From: Pomphorhynchus laevis
Taxonomy: Eukaryota > Acanthocephala > Palaeacanthocephala > Echinorhynchida > Pomphorhynchidae
Direction: 5' to 3'
Length of the DNA stretch: 64,000 bases
Assembly (NCBI GenBank): GCA_012934845.2
Contig: WNNJ02003004.1
Location: forward strand, 62,001 to 126,000
The translations under genes were made by a program, and so were the position numbers. This document shows positions 32,256 through 43,548 of this stretch, one piece after another. The notes under the pieces were generated by a model that did not search any database, was not told where the DNA came from, and was given only the letters and a program-made list of their open reading frames with translations. The stretch's first letter is position 1. Every line of letters starts with the position of its first letter.

Positions 32256-33876
32256 GGAGTTTAGAGAGGGTTGGGAGAAGTGAGATTGGACGGTACGAAG
32301 ATGGTAGTGAGGAGTCGAGAGATTGCTTTTTGATGAGATGACGAACAGTGGCGCATTTCCAGATGGTAGGAAATGTACGGCTACGGATGGACGAGTTGAA
32401 CAATGTGGTTAGGAAGGGTGAGATAGAGGAGCAGATATTTTTAAGCAAGTGAGTTGGAATTGGGTCAGAAGGAGAGGTTTTATTAGGTAATGACAGCAGA
32501 ACCGAAGAAACTTCATCAGACGAAACGGGAAGAAGGTGGAATAGTTCTGGGAGGGAAGTATTTAAAGAGAAGAGTGAGTACAAGGGGGCTACGGGTAGTA
32601 GGGAAAGTAAATTAGATAGCTTAGTTTGTAGATAAGAAGAAAATTCATCAGGATTTATATTACAAGAAGTAGATGATCGTGAAAGAATTGAGTTTAAGAT
32701 TTTCCAATGAGATTTAGAGTTGGAAGATGACTCGAGTTGATTTCGCCAAAAGATAGTACGTTTAGTACGTATAAGAATAAGATGTGAACGGCGTAGAGAA
32801 AAGTAGGAATCACGGAGATTTGGAGGGAGTGAGTTGGGAGAACGTTTAAGAAAGCGATTATACACACGAAAAGAGTGACGGAGTCGACGCTTAGAAAGAC
32901 TACAGTCAGAATCGAACCAGGGAGCATGGCGCAAGCGCTGAGAGCGTCGGAGTCGACTAGGCAGAAGTTTATTGATAATAGACATAAGTTCAGAATCAAA
33001 CAGAATGCAGAGATCATCGGGAGAGAGATAGTTAAGAGGAAGTGAAAAGAGTGAAGAATTGAGTAAGGCTGTGCAGAGAATAGGGATATCGAGAAGTTTC
33101 CAGGGTCGACTTGGTGTGGATATTGGTGGAGGCGGAGACGGAGGATGGGGACGAGTAAGAGTAAGAGTGACAAGGAAATGATCGGACAAACCGGGATCAG
33201 TAATTGACAAGGAAGTATAGTCATTGAAGCAGATAGGGACAGCAATGATGTCGAGAGCACCGCCGAGAATATGAGTTGGGCTTGTTGAAAGTAATTTATA
33301 GTTAAAATCAGAAAAAAGATTAGTTAAAGTGATAGAGTCAGCCGGGCGATCAAGACGAATGTTAAAGTCACCGAGAACAAAAGAAGGAGTATAAGACAAG
33401 GAACAGTGAGACATAAGATCTGCAAGGTCGTTAAAGAAGATACGTGAGGGGGCAACTGAACCTGGACGGTATACAATCACAAGTTTCAGAGGGAAAGGAG
33501 TTGATAATCTGCATATGAGTAATTCGAACGAGGTGTAACGGATGTTAACGTTAATTTTACGTAAAGACATTGGGTGACGAGCAATGGCAACTATACCGCC
33601 ATGGTTAAAATCAGTAGATGTATGAGAGGCAATTGGACGAGCTGATTCAACTAAAGAACAACCAGAGCGACATAGACGACGAATAGCAAGATCGTCGGAG
33701 TCACAATGCCAGGATTCGGTAATGCAGAGAATATCGATAGATAATTGATCGAAGATATCAAGGAGCATATCAGCTTTATGAAGAATGGAGCGAGTGTTGA
33801 ATAGACTAAGACGAAAAGTATGCTTAGGAGCGAGATCGACTAGCGAAGAAGACAAGGGGGAGAGATGGGACGCCAT
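32143..33876 (-). CDS. C2 LINE ORF2 N-terminal part: endonuclease and RT start
   Basis: A 577-residue frame. Endonuclease landmarks are LSLFNTRSILHKADMLLDI near 24-42, LCITESWH near 50, HGGIVAIARH near 95, VIVYRPGS near 134, FVLGDFNIRLDRPADS near 165 and DPGLSDHFLVTLTL near 226 (SDH motif). A basic Arg/Ser-rich linker follows, then the RT fingers: KTSPSDPIPTHLL, SYRPISLLPTLSKLLERLVL and FQAAFRSNYSTE, where the frame ends because of the frameshift. The initiator Met at 33876 (MASHLSPLSSSL) also occurs at the matching place in the internally deleted copy (37440-38160), which supports it as the true ORF2 start. Confidence 0.85.
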   Translation of the reverse strand: MASHLSPLSSSLVDLAPKHTFRLSLFNTRSILHKADMLLDIFDQLSIDILCITESWHCDSDDLAIRRLCRSGCSLVESARPIASHTSTDFNHGGIVAIARHPMSLRKINVNIRYTSFELLICRLSTPFPLKLVIVYRPGSVAPSRIFFNDLADLMSHCSLSYTPSFVLGDFNIRLDRPADSITLTNLFSDFNYKLLSTSPTHILGGALDIIAVPICFNDYTSLSITDPGLSDHFLVTLTLTRPHPPSPPPPISTPSRPWKLLDIPILCTALLNSSLFSLPLNYLSPDDLCILFDSELMSIINKLLPSRLRRSQRLRHAPWFDSDCSLSKRRLRHSFRVYNRFLKRSPNSLPPNLRDSYFSLRRSHLILIRTKRTIFWRNQLESSSNSKSHWKILNSILSRSSTSCNINPDEFSSYLQTKLSNLLSLLPVAPLYSLFSLNTSLPELFHLLPVSSDEVSSVLLSLPNKTSPSDPIPTHLLKNICSSISPFLTTLFNSSIRSRTFPTIWKCATVRHLIKKQSLDSSLPSSYRPISLLPTLSKLLERLVLKQVNTYLFSSNLFPPFQAAFRSNYSTEIACP

Positions 33877-34175
33877 CGAATTTTTGGCCTTGTGTGTACA
33901 ACGTGAAAATTTCCATTGATTTGACGTATAGATAAGGATGACTCGCCGTTTGTTTCACGTCGATGTTTCTCAATGCGAGCTAAATTGAGCAGGGCAATAT
34001 CAGAAGGGGAGCGGTCAGGAAAGATACGACTAGTAGACGTGGTAAGAAGTTTAAAACGTTGAAAAAGTACCAAGGATGCATGTGAACTATGTCGGAAAAC
34101 AATTTTTAGGAGTGGAGGACTGAGATGATTGGATTTAGTGGATTTGTTTAAACGGATCAAAGATTTAGTGGATTT

Positions 34176-34768
34176 GTTGTCGTCGATGGTTGTCGTCGAT
34201 GGTTGTCGTCGATGGTTGTCGTCGATGGTTGTCGTCGATGGTTGTCGTCGATGGTTGTCGTCGATGGTTGTCGTCGATGGTTGTCGTCGATGGTTGTCGT
34301 CGATGGTTGTCGTCGATGGTTGTCGTCGATGGTTGTCGTTGATGGTTGTCGATGGTTGTCGTTGATGGTTGTCGATGGTTGTCGTTGATGGTTGTCGATG
34401 GTTGTCGTTGATGGTTGTCGTTGATGGTTGTCGTTGATGGTTGTCGTTGATGGTTGTCGTTGATGGTTGTCGTTGATGGTTGTCGATGGTTGTCGTTGAT
34501 GGTTGTCGTCGATGGTTGTCGTCGATGGTTGTCGTCGATGGTTGTCGTCGATGGTTGTCGTCGATGGTTGTCGTTGATGGTTGTCGATGGTTGTCGTTGA
34601 TGGTTGTCGATGGTTGTCGTTGATGGTTGTCGTTGATGGTTGTCGTTGATGGTTGTCGTCGATGGTTGTCGTCGATGGTTGTCGTCGATGGTTGTCGTCG
34701 ATGGTTGTCGTCGATGGTTGTCGTCGATGGTTGTCGTCGATGGTTGTCGTCGATGGTTGTCGTCGATG
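34176..34768 (+). repeat. 13-bp minisatellite at a LINE 5' end
   Basis: About 46 units. The main unit is GTCGTCGATGGTT (13 bp), with a variant GTCGTTGATGGTT and a 10-bp short form GTCGATGGTT. A pure run of the main unit (to about 34335) is followed by alternating variant and short units, then another main run (about 34505-34565), more variants, and a final main run to 34768. Because 13 is not a multiple of 3, all three forward frames stay open with a 13-residue peptide repeat (MVVVDGCRRWLSS); these are not genes. It starts right at the 5' end of the C2 LINE. Confidence 0.95.
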
Positions 34769-35110
34769 TATATGTATGTTTATTGTATGTTATTTATTGT
34801 ATTTACTTTAGATTTTATGTTTATTAGAAACCAAAAATTTTTTAAGGTGAATTTATTTAATAAATAAAATAATAAATGTTATCTATTTATATATCCTTCT
34901 CCAAACAGGGTTAATAGCATTTTATTGATTCTTCTCAAACTGGGTTACTAGACTAACGCTGTTTCGCATTTCAGAGAGTTCTCTAACCACCTTTACGATG
35001 ACACCTAATTTTTATTTTTCTTTACATGCCACGTCATGTAAGATTATTATTACATACAGATCATTAGCCACAAGACTGTTTTGCTCGATCACGACAATAA
35101 AAAATAAAAA
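34769..35110. other. AT-rich stretch, nothing recognised
   Basis: This short AT-rich flank lies between the minisatellite and CR1 debris. It includes two loosely similar blocks near 34904-34950 (CTCCAAACAGGGTTAATAG and CTCAAACTGGGTTACTAG). No open frame of interest is seen. Confidence 0.3.
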
Positions 35111-35860
35111 GGTCATTTATAGAACGCCTCGATTCGACGTACCACATCCGGCTTCATTAACCAACTCTTCAGCATTTTTCGAAAATCCAGAAAGCTCGCA
35201 GCATTTACAACGGTAGGGAATAAATCAATTCCATAAGTTACACGCTCAGTGGAAAAGTCGAAATTTTTTAGATAATTTTCCATTGTACAAAATATCTAGA
35301 CAAAGATAATGCCCTCTTCTTCCTTGTCGACAATTTCTCCAAGTAACTTCAATGGGTAATCCTACATACTGATGTACGATGCGATACATATAACACATAT
35401 CTAGGAACACGAGGCGACAAAATATGGAACTCAATCTAGGATGAAAGAGCCGCTGCTCATAAGCGAGAGTCCTCAAGCTAGGAGATAAGTGTGACACTAT
35501 GTAGTATGTATTCATACTTTGACATTTCATCTTTCGTACATGGAAATGCAACCGGTGCAGCATATTAGATTAATGGTTGAATCTTAGCCTTGTATAATGT
35601 GGATAATGACTGAGGATTCGGCTTGGAGAAACAACTCCTAATTATATGCATCATATGCCTAGTTGCGCCCTATACCTCCATTGTATTCTCCCGCGTTTTA
35701 AGAGATTTGTGCACTGTGACGCCAAGGTCTTGAACATGTTCAATTTCCACAATATAGTCACTTCCATTGTAAAGATATGTCGGTTTAAGTACAATAACTT
35801 GACTATTTGAATAATCCATCAACGATTTAGCAACAATTGTGGAATATTTTGCAGATGTTT
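35110..35860 (-). mobile_element. CR1-clade LINE fragment (copy b)
   Basis: The frame at 35563-35246 carries a CR1 C-terminal region: LSPSLRTLAYEQRLFHPRLS and RRGHYLCLDILYNGKLSKKF, comparable to QRLYYLDLVALWRMV and RRGHPLKLFKF in copy a. Upstream on the - strand (35564-35860) is more decayed RT. The copy is truncated and broken. Confidence 0.65.
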
Positions 35861-36054
35861 TCTGCTATTAATTTAATAATGATTGTTGTAAATCATTAAT
35901 ATATTTTTAAGTTCATCATTACATAATCAGAATATTCAGATTTTTATCAAAAACAGAGTGTGATAACTTCTATAGTTCGCAGGATTGATATACTCTCTCC
36001 CAAATATTCGGACTAAGACGTTTATCTACCACTTACTACTAAACATGTAATCAT

Positions 36055-36600
36055 CCATTTATTTAATTGACCACCAAAAGAACAAAGCTCAAGACAGAGG
36101 CATCACAATATAAAGAAAGAGCCAAAAAATAGTAAACAAAAAACTTTCAGGCTCTAAGGCGAAAACCAACACGAAGATAGTTCCTCAATCCTGAAATGTA
36201 CTTAGCATTGGCAACAGCAGCTGGTAGAGTGTTCCATCGTTTGGTAATTCGATGTCGTATATCATTTCGTTTTCATCTCTGTCCCAGTTTGTGTATCAGT
36301 TTTAGCTTGTGTCCTCGTAAATTGTCATTAAGAGGCATCGCAAATGGATGGTGTTAAACGTACTTAGGAGAGTGATGTCCTCCACACCAACATCAAATAT
36401 GCCTAAATTGAGGACGTCTCCACATGCCTAGAACGTCTATTCTCTGAATATAGGGAATATCTCGAATAGAAGAAACAATATGACTGGCCCTACAGAAAAT
36501 GCTCTCAAGTAGACACAAATCACCCTTCAATTGAGGAAGACGGCAGATGAAGCATATAGCATATGAGAAAGGATCATCTAGGGAAACATCAAACTAAATG
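36055..36600 (-). mobile_element. CR1-clade LINE fragment, 3' end
   Basis: The 3' untranslated part (ACCACCAAAAG ... GCATCACAATAT near 36070-36115) matches the 3' end of copy c near 38838-38885. Further on, decayed RT C-terminal sequence includes the complement of a RGHKLKLIH-like block near 36290-36320. No intact frame remains. Confidence 0.6.
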
Positions 36601-36991
36601 ATCCAACATCGATTGAACCAAGCGTTTTAATAATTAATAAACAAGGTAAATGTGTTTATTGTATTAAGCTGGTATAAAGGAACATTGAATTAACATCATA
36701 TCATTTTTCAAAGATTAAATTTCCCAGTGAGATAATCTACCGGTATGAATGGTAAGCATTTTCTCATCATCACAAGTCACTTTTAATTGCACTAATTGTA
36801 TCTTACTGTGATTACATCGGATTTTCATGACGTTGAAGAATACCACAAAACGAAATTATGGCTCATATTTTGTTTACTTTAATTTAAATTCTAAAATTTT
36901 TTAAAGATGAAGCTAGTTTTTATAATTGTCGCTTTAAAAAGTGTCCTGAAAATTTTTAAGGATTTTCTCATTACAGAATATCTCTTTCGAA

Positions 36992-37255
36992 ATGTCAATT
37001 GAATCAGATGACAAAGCCTTCGAGGCGCATTTGGTTATACCCTTGACGGATGAACGTATCGCTAACATTATATACCAGGTTATCAAAGTTGATAAGGATC
37101 CACGAAGTGACACGAGTCGATCATATGTTTGCAAAGAAGATCAGATAGAAGTTCTATGGAAAGCGAATGAACTTAGATTGATACGGACGATGGCTTCATT
37201 TTTCTTTGAACAAATACTAACGATAATGGAAACTATCTCTGAATTTGATTGTTGA
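36992..37255 (+). CDS. LAGE3: PCC1/LAGE3-type subunit of the EKC/KEOPS complex
   Basis: PCC1 is the small dimerising subunit of KEOPS, which with OSGEP/Kae1 makes t6A37 on ANN-decoding tRNAs; it contacts tRNA and Kae1. The frame gives 87 residues, the usual size of the conserved domain. Landmarks are AHLVIPLTDERIANIIYQVI near 11-31, a DPR-containing turn, VLWKANELRLIRTMASFFF at about 54-72 (compare VRWKAEDCRLLRISVINFL in human LAGE3) and ILTIMETISEF at the end. The start is the first Met, 15 nt after TCATTACAG. The gene is intronless and intact, alone between CR1 and L2-like LINE debris, with no host neighbour within 8 kb upstream. Confidence 0.9.
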   Translation: MSIESDDKAFEAHLVIPLTDERIANIIYQVIKVDKDPRSDTSRSYVCKEDQIEVLWKANELRLIRTMASFFFEQILTIMETISEFDC

Positions 37256-37394
37256 TCACGGCAAAAGCTCATGAACTGACGTCATTTCTAATGTAAATTA
37301 CTCGCGTGACTTATTGATTTTTAAATACAAATGTTTTTAACATTTCTGAAAGGTTTTAATTATATATTGGAGCTGACAAATTTTTGACAGCTTC

Positions 37395-38740
37395 ACACTT
37401 AGAGACAAAAATGAAAATGACAAGCAGGTAAATTGTTTAAATAGGATCGGATTAGGCGGTCGATCGGGAAAGGAGTTGATGATCTGCATATGAGCAATTC
37501 GAACGAAGTGTAACGGATGTTAACGTTAATTTTACGTAAAGACATTGAGTGACGAGCAATGGCAACAATACCGCCATGGTTAGAAGCAGTAGATGTGGAA
37601 GAGAGAATTCGACGAGCTGATTGAACAAGAGAACAACCAGAGCGAAATAGACAACCAATGACAAAATAATCAGAGTCAGAGTACTAGGATTCATTGATGC
37701 AGAGAATATCAATAGATAATTTATCGAAGATATCAGGGAGCATATAAGCTTTATGAAGAATGAAGCGAGTGTTGAAAATACTATGACGAAAAGTATGCTT
37801 AGGAGCGAGATCGACTAGCGAAGAAGACAAGGGGGAGAGATGGGACGCCATCGAATTTTTGGCCTTGTGTGTACAGCGTGAAAATTTCCGTTGATTTGAA
37901 GGATTAATAGGGATGACTCGCCGTTTGTTTCAAGTCGATTTTTCTCAATGCGGGCTATATTGAGCTGAGAGATATCAGACGGGGATCGGTCAGGAAATAT
38001 TCGACAAGTAGATGAAATGATAAGAAGTTTAAAGCGTTCAGAGATTACCGAAGAGGCATGCGAACGATGTCGGAAAACGATTTTTAGGACTGGAGAACTG
38101 AGATGATTGGATGTAGTGGATTTATTTAAACGGATAAAAGATACAGTACTGATATTATTGAAGAAGGATAGATTATTATAAGGAATAATGGTTGCTAGGA
38201 TATACCTGAAAGCAGATACATCATCATCGAGGTGAGATTGTGGAGAAGCAGATTCGGGAAGCTTTAAGTTAGAAATGATAATGCAGCGATCGCGCGAAGG
38301 GAAACGAATATGTGGAAGTGGTGGAGGACATAGCTAATAGGAGTAAAGGCAAAATAGCAGATAAAAGTGAGAATGGCAGGGGTGCTCGATGGAGAATGAA
38401 GATAAGTTGGAGCATTGTAACAGAAGTGGAGTGTTGAATCGGCTGATCGGAGATGTTATTGGAGATGATTTTGACGGAAGGATGTCAATTATTGAGAAGT
38501 GATACGGTAGAGGTAGAGTTGGGAGTACGTGAAGAGAAGAAAGAAGTATATGATGTATTTAGATAGGGGAGGAATAGGAAATAGTATATACGAGATGAAA
38601 AGCTTTACCGTTTGCGTTGCTAGGAAGATGAAGGTTAATTGAAGTTTGATATGTTGTTGAACTAGGAGTGTGTGTGAAAGAAGGTTCAAGTATGGGATTA
38701 TACGATGCGAAGTCAGGTGTTGATGGGGGAAACGTCAAAA
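37395..38740 (-). mobile_element. L2/Rex1-like LINE (subfamily C2), internally deleted
   Basis: The 3' side (about 37400-37452, with ACAAAAATGAAAATGACAAGC and AAATTGTTTAAATAGGATCG) matches the end of the C2 RT and 3' region. At about 37453 it joins the endonuclease start (37455-37850, homologous to 33480-33880). Upstream it runs past the 34160 point of the longer copy to about 38740, giving extra 5' sequence not seen there. The whole RT and linker (roughly 2.5 kb) are missing. Endonuclease frames are broken. Confidence 0.7.
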
Positions 38741-39843
38741 GTAGTATAGGTCGGATTGGTCGTGTGTGAGACAGAAGAGGAGGAGCAGGATTGCTGTATA
38801 AGATCTACTGATGAACTAAAACCACATTATTATTATAAACCACCAAAAGTGCGCGCAGGCTCATTCAGGGGCATCACAATATGTAAAAAATGGAATATAA
38901 AGAAAGTAAAAATAAAAAGACAAAAAAGACCAAAAAGACAGTCAAAGAAAAATTGAGAGCACGTCCATATTGTCCTTCAACTTGTTATTAAGGAGATCCT
39001 TCAAAGTCCTCCGATTAGTGGCCATCACAATGTCCATTGGGAGGTTGTTCCTCATGTGAACCACGCGGCTGCTAAACACTGCGGAGGGATGAAACGACGC
39101 GTATTTCTGCGACAAGCAACGCACATGTCCTCTCAGATTAAGTCGGGTCTGCACAGATAGAACATCGGTGCATGGATAAGCACTAGACGAAAATACGTTG
39201 TAAATCATAGTCAAGTCGCTCTCCACATGGCTGTACTCGATTGTCTGTATTCCCAATTTAAGCATACGCACTGCATAGGGGACAGCGAATAGCCCATGCA
39301 CACGTTTGGAACCCCATCATTTTGTGTCATAATAGGCCGAATGGAGCTGTTGAATATCCTAACAAAAAGAGGTCTGAAACGCTTTGGAAGACAAGCTGTA
39401 GCATGTCAAGCTGAAGGGTTGGTCGGGATGGTCTTCAGGTCGGATGTTATAATCACACCCAAGTCAGTGAACTTTTCGACTTTCTGGATCATCACTTCTT
39501 CAATATAGTATTGTGTATCCGGAAAACGTCGGCCAATATTCATATGATCACACTTAGCTACGTTTAATCTAAGTCCGTGAGTATGTGCTCATGAGTGGAT
39601 CATATTGAGATCAGACTGAACAGAGTCAACATCCAATTACGATGTAATTTGGTTCCATATTGTTAAGTCGTTGGCGTCATCAGATATGCCGAATGGGTCA
39701 CATAAGGAAGCTTATTTACATACAACGTGAACAAGAGGGGTGAGAGAACAGAGCATTGAGGAACACCACAGGTCATTGAAATGGCTGAGGAGAGACGTAT
39801 CATGTCGAACATAGAACCTTCTATTATGAAGGTAATCCGCAAT

Positions 39844-40536
39844 TCAGTTTATTAACCATGAATCGAATGAGTAATGCCGAAGAGTTCGGATAAGATTATC
39901 GTGAGGTACGGTGTCGAACGCTTTTGAGAGGTCGACAGAAATAATGTCGATATCTACACCCTCCGATTTCAAAGAAAACCATCTTTCACGAGCCAACAGA
40001 AAATTGTTAGTGGTAGAGTGACATGCTCGAACGCCATGTTGTGCAGTGGTTATGATATTTGCGCTTATGACATGACGTTCCATACTAGAGAGAATGATGC
40101 GCTCCATGATCTTACTGCATATGCACGTTAAGCTAATCGAACGATAATTTTCGACTTTAGATATGTTTCCCTTTTTATAGATCGGGACTACAATTGCATC
40201 TCGCCAATCGTTGGGGATGACGCCAGATTCCACACATTTATTGAAGATACTGGTAAGAGGGCAGCATATCATAGATGCGACGCTCTTCAGAAAAATAGAC
40301 AGTATTTCGTCTAGCCCCGACGAGTTAGTAGATTTTAGGATCTGTAGAGCATTATTTACAAAGTCAGGGCTGAGTATTTGATGATGCCTTGGTGAGCATA
40401 AAACTAGTGGGTTCTGTACGGAGGAAATCATTGGATCAGCAACTGTATCGGATAACATACCACCAATATGTGCAGCAAATATGTTCGGAAAACATTTTTG
40501 ATCGGTCGTTGTATGATCGTTGTGATCGGTTAGCAC
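39844..40536 (-). pseudogene. CR1 reverse transcriptase, N-terminal half (copy c)
   Basis: A 230-residue frame with LKSTNSSGLDEILSIFLKSV, WRDAIVVPIYKKG, NYRSISLTCICSKIMERII, TTAQHGVRACHSTTNNFLLA and VDLSKAFDTVPHDNLIRTL, all RT fingers/palm landmarks. The VPQG and FADD boxes lie beyond the break near 39840, in decayed sequence. It is more diverged from copy a than alleles would be, so it belongs to another CR1 subfamily. Confidence 0.7.
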
Positions 40537-41279
40537 AGAAAGCTGACATCGAGACGATAAGGAACGTCGAACTTATGTATAGAAGCGGCAAGGGACGGTG
40601 CAAATAAATCGATAGTACCAATTTCACATAATCTCCGTTTATTACGGATAAGAGAGCATCTACGATTCCGGATTACTTTGAAATCATCAAAAGTAAGATA
40701 TCCCTTGCAGAACATTGACCATGCCTCGCTCCTCTTATTAATGGCGAACTGCACTATAGAATCGTTTACTCACTGGGAAGGAATGAACTGCTCGCAGTGG
40801 AGTAGATCGTCAATATACTGACAGGATGGTGTCGCGGAAGATACACCATAGTTGTTCCGGAGTGGAGGAAGACGGATGAGGCCATAAGACTTGCTGCAAG
40901 AGATGGTTTGCAAGAACAAAATTTGTTTTAAATAGATTTAGTGCGGGTTCACCCACTAAGGTGGAATAGATATCATCACGTATGCAACCCAAAATGATTG
41001 TGTGATCATTTTTATCAATAGAACAGTCCTGTCTAATATCCGTAACCAGATTATTCGAATAGGCAAGACATACATCAAACAGTCAAGATTGAGTTCCATA
41101 GAATCGTGTTGGTTTGTCTACGTGTTGAAAAATACAACATTCATTTATTCAGTCGATTAGACAACCGGAGTAAAAGTCATAACATGGCATAAGTGTGTAG
41201 CCAGACCAATCAACATGCGGCATATTAAGATCGCCAATCAAGACAAACGGATGTGAAGTGTGCACACGTAAATCAGCCA

Positions 41280-41672
41280 TCAAGATGACAGAGTCAGATA
41301 AGGAAGATCTGTAAACTGATCCACCTTACATAACAAAGTGTCAGCAACGTAAATACGAAACCATATTGATTCATAGTGTCCACTCGGGTCACACGAAATG
41401 ACAATGTCACGTGCAGACAGATCCTCAGATATATAGACCAGCACCCCTACGCCTCGACGAGACGTTCTGTTGGCCTGATGATAAACATATCCGTCAATGC
41501 TAATTTCACTATCGCCATGGGATGAACTGATCCACGTTTCACAAAATACGGCAACACCCGGTCTCAAACTGTGAACACGACACACAAACTCATCCTTCTT
41601 GGAAAATAGACCACGGATATTCGACATCATTATAATCAGACCATTAGCTTCACAATTTCGGTCCCTGAGCAC
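41280..41672 (-). pseudogene. CR1 endonuclease fragment (copy c)
   Basis: A 130-residue frame beginning MLRDRNCEANGL and then MMSNIRGLFSKKDEFVCRVH, VAVFCETWISS, GYVYHQANRTSRRGVGVLVYI and SGHYESIWFRI, the N-terminal half of an APE-type endonuclease. The second half continues in other frames down to about 41210 (LIGDLNMPHVDW-like, as the complement of ATCGCCAATCAAGAC shows a GDL motif). Confidence 0.65.
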
Positions 41673-42232
41673 CTTACCAAAGAATAAATCAATAGTGCTC
41701 CCACTATTGAGGAGATGAGGGGATGCTGCAACGGGAGATGTGCATTAGTCGCACTGAGTGATGCGATGTAACTTTTCGTCACAATCTTCAACCCATCAAG
41801 TGGCAGCCAGTTGAAGGTTGATGGGCGCTGCTCCACGCAAAAATTCCTGATAATAAGATTGCGATCCCCTTTTAAGCGAGGATCACGAATTTCCGTAATA
41901 GCCACGTTAAGGAGCATCCTATCTTCTCTCCTGAGATCTCTCAATAAACGAAGATCAGACACTTTGAGATGATGAGAGTGATAAAATACCAAATTAGCAA
42001 GTTCCTCATTAGAGAAAACCACATTTAGCAGCCGAGGACAATCGAGGCAATCTTTTGAAGGTCTTCCTAAGCGAAAGACAGACTCGACGTGAATTTCTGA
42101 GCGAGTTTCGGATTGAGAGTTGGCAAACAGAAATCCACGAATTGATCGAATACTATTATGATCCTCCATTGAATGAATGTCATTGTTTGCCGTTACGGGC
42201 TCCCTTAAGTTAGCAATGATCAAGGATCTCAA
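41636..42232 (-). pseudogene. CR1 ORF1-like protein (copy c)
   Basis: A 198-residue stretch with SIRGFLFANSQSETRSEI, ESVFRLGRPSKDCLDCPRLLNVVFSNEELANLV and LRRED, a layout seen in ORF1 proteins of CR1 elements of invertebrates (VxRLGRxxxxxxRPRLLKVxF). This region binds RNA in LINE particles; the fold is an RRM/CTD-like domain by family knowledge. The last 50 residues are probably out of frame. It overlaps the endonuclease frame by 37 nt, so ORF1 may normally end a little earlier. Confidence 0.6.
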
Positions 42233-42461
42233 CGATTTGATTTTGCATAATTAGGCTGGCCAATACTCGTAGAGCTGACATGAATTAGCGTAGTGGACCT
42301 CAAGTTGTTCCGCAAACACTGCTTGTTGATATAAGGAACACCTTCATGAGAGACCGGCTGACTGTATGCGGTATGTTGTTCATGGAGTGGGCTCACCAAT
42401 CTGTCAGTGTTTCCATTTGAAAAGTCAATGCAGGAAATACGATTACCAATTATATGACACA

Positions 42462-42463
<2 letters not shown>

Positions 42464-42536
<73 letters not shown>
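42464..42536. repeat. (AT)n microsatellite
   Basis: An uninterrupted dinucleotide run of about 73 bp. The open frames through it (42366-42593, 42454-42936) owe their length to the YIYIYI translation and are not genes. Confidence 0.97.
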
Positions 42537-42539
<3 letters not shown>

Positions 42540-42542
<3 letters not shown>

Positions 42543-43530
42543 CACCAACGACGACATAGAAGCTATGATCACACATTACAATGGGTTCTATAGAATGATC
42601 GTTGCAATCGCCACTATTCTTAACCATCAAAGCTGGCACTCAAAGTTTAGAGCTATCACAGCGAATAACCCTCTTCGTCGATGCGAGTGCTGTACGCGAG
42701 TACTGCCATTACAAGCTGTACTGATTGTTGAAACATCACTAGTTCGACGTTCCCCAACGACAATTATTCCCACATATTTTTTCATAGTAATGACGTCGAG
42801 TTTTAGTTTTCCTGTTTGTAGATGTAGTCCCGGTGGTTATCATGGATGTAATCAGTTATTTTTATTCAGAAATTTTACTCTAATTAGACCTGAACTTTTA
42901 AAATTTCACAATTTTTATAATTGCTTCAATTCCTAACATGTTATAATTTATTAAACAGCTTTCATATTTGTATAATAAAAATAGGAACTAAACTTAGCTT
43001 GTTTCTCTATTCATGAATTTAAGAATCTAATGCGTTGAAAAAGGAATTATAAATAGGTAATTAGTGATATAACTGTCTGCTGAATTTTGGACACAATACG
43101 ATGACTGAGCCAAGTAGGCTCTCAGTGATCCACTCCGAAATACTTTGATAAATTTTAATACAGAGGAATATTTTGCTCTAGAACCGGATATAAATAACTT
43201 CCGTTGGAAAACTATCATTTTACCATATTACCTTTCTCAATATTAGAGCTAAGCACAAGTTCTTAAATGTGCTGAGTACATAGTCCAAAAGCTACTTATG
43301 TCAATCACCAACTTCAAACTCCTTTGTCGATAATTTGCTCCCCACCCACTGCATTGTCTACCAGATTGTTATATGACTAATTATGAAGCATGTGAGCTTG
43401 GACCGTATTCTTCGTCGCAAATCTAGACTGGACATATCAATCTTTAGTTGAAATTACCTATAAAGGCTATTACGTTTACGCATATTTGACTTTAAAACAA
43501 GATATATTAAATGTGATTTGACCACTATGT
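42540..43530. other. Stretch without a recognised gene
   Basis: The part up to about 42770 has higher GC and may be unrecognised LINE 5' sequence. The rest is AT-rich. The - strand frame at 43218-43027 has no recognisable domain. Confidence 0.3.
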
Positions 43531-43548
43531 TCTGCAGAGCTTGTTATT

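Larger units (their letters stand above)
30885..34175 (-). mobile_element. L2/Rex1-like LINE (subfamily C2), longest copy in the window
   Basis: Read right to left: a short upstream region (34160-33880), endonuclease, linker, reverse transcriptase, 3' hairpin (30902-30931) and tail. The 33876-32143 frame and the 32255-30981 frame overlap out of register, so one frameshift near KLLERL ... STEIAC|KVYNDLL splits ORF2; otherwise the element is open from endonuclease to terminus. Its 5' end runs straight into a 13-bp minisatellite at 34176. Its 3' tail directly abuts the C1 copy. Confidence 0.9.
38828..42450 (-). mobile_element. CR1-clade LINE (copy c), near full length, broken
   Basis: Read right to left: ORF1 (42232-41636), endonuclease (41672-41280 and on), reverse transcriptase (about 40760-39500), C-terminal region (39301-38942), 3' untranslated region and a tail ATTATTATTATAA on its left edge near 38830. 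It is the only CR1 copy here with a visible ORF1. It has several frameshifts and stops. Its 5' edge is close to the (AT)n tract at 42464. Confidence 0.8.

Noticed and set aside
34129-34867. Several open frames encoding MVVVDGCRRWLSS repeats
   Set aside because: They arise in all three frames because the DNA unit is 13 bp. They are a minisatellite, not a repeat protein gene.
42366-42936. Frames passing through YIYIYI
   Set aside because: They are kept open by the (AT)n tract; the flanks show no conserved domain.
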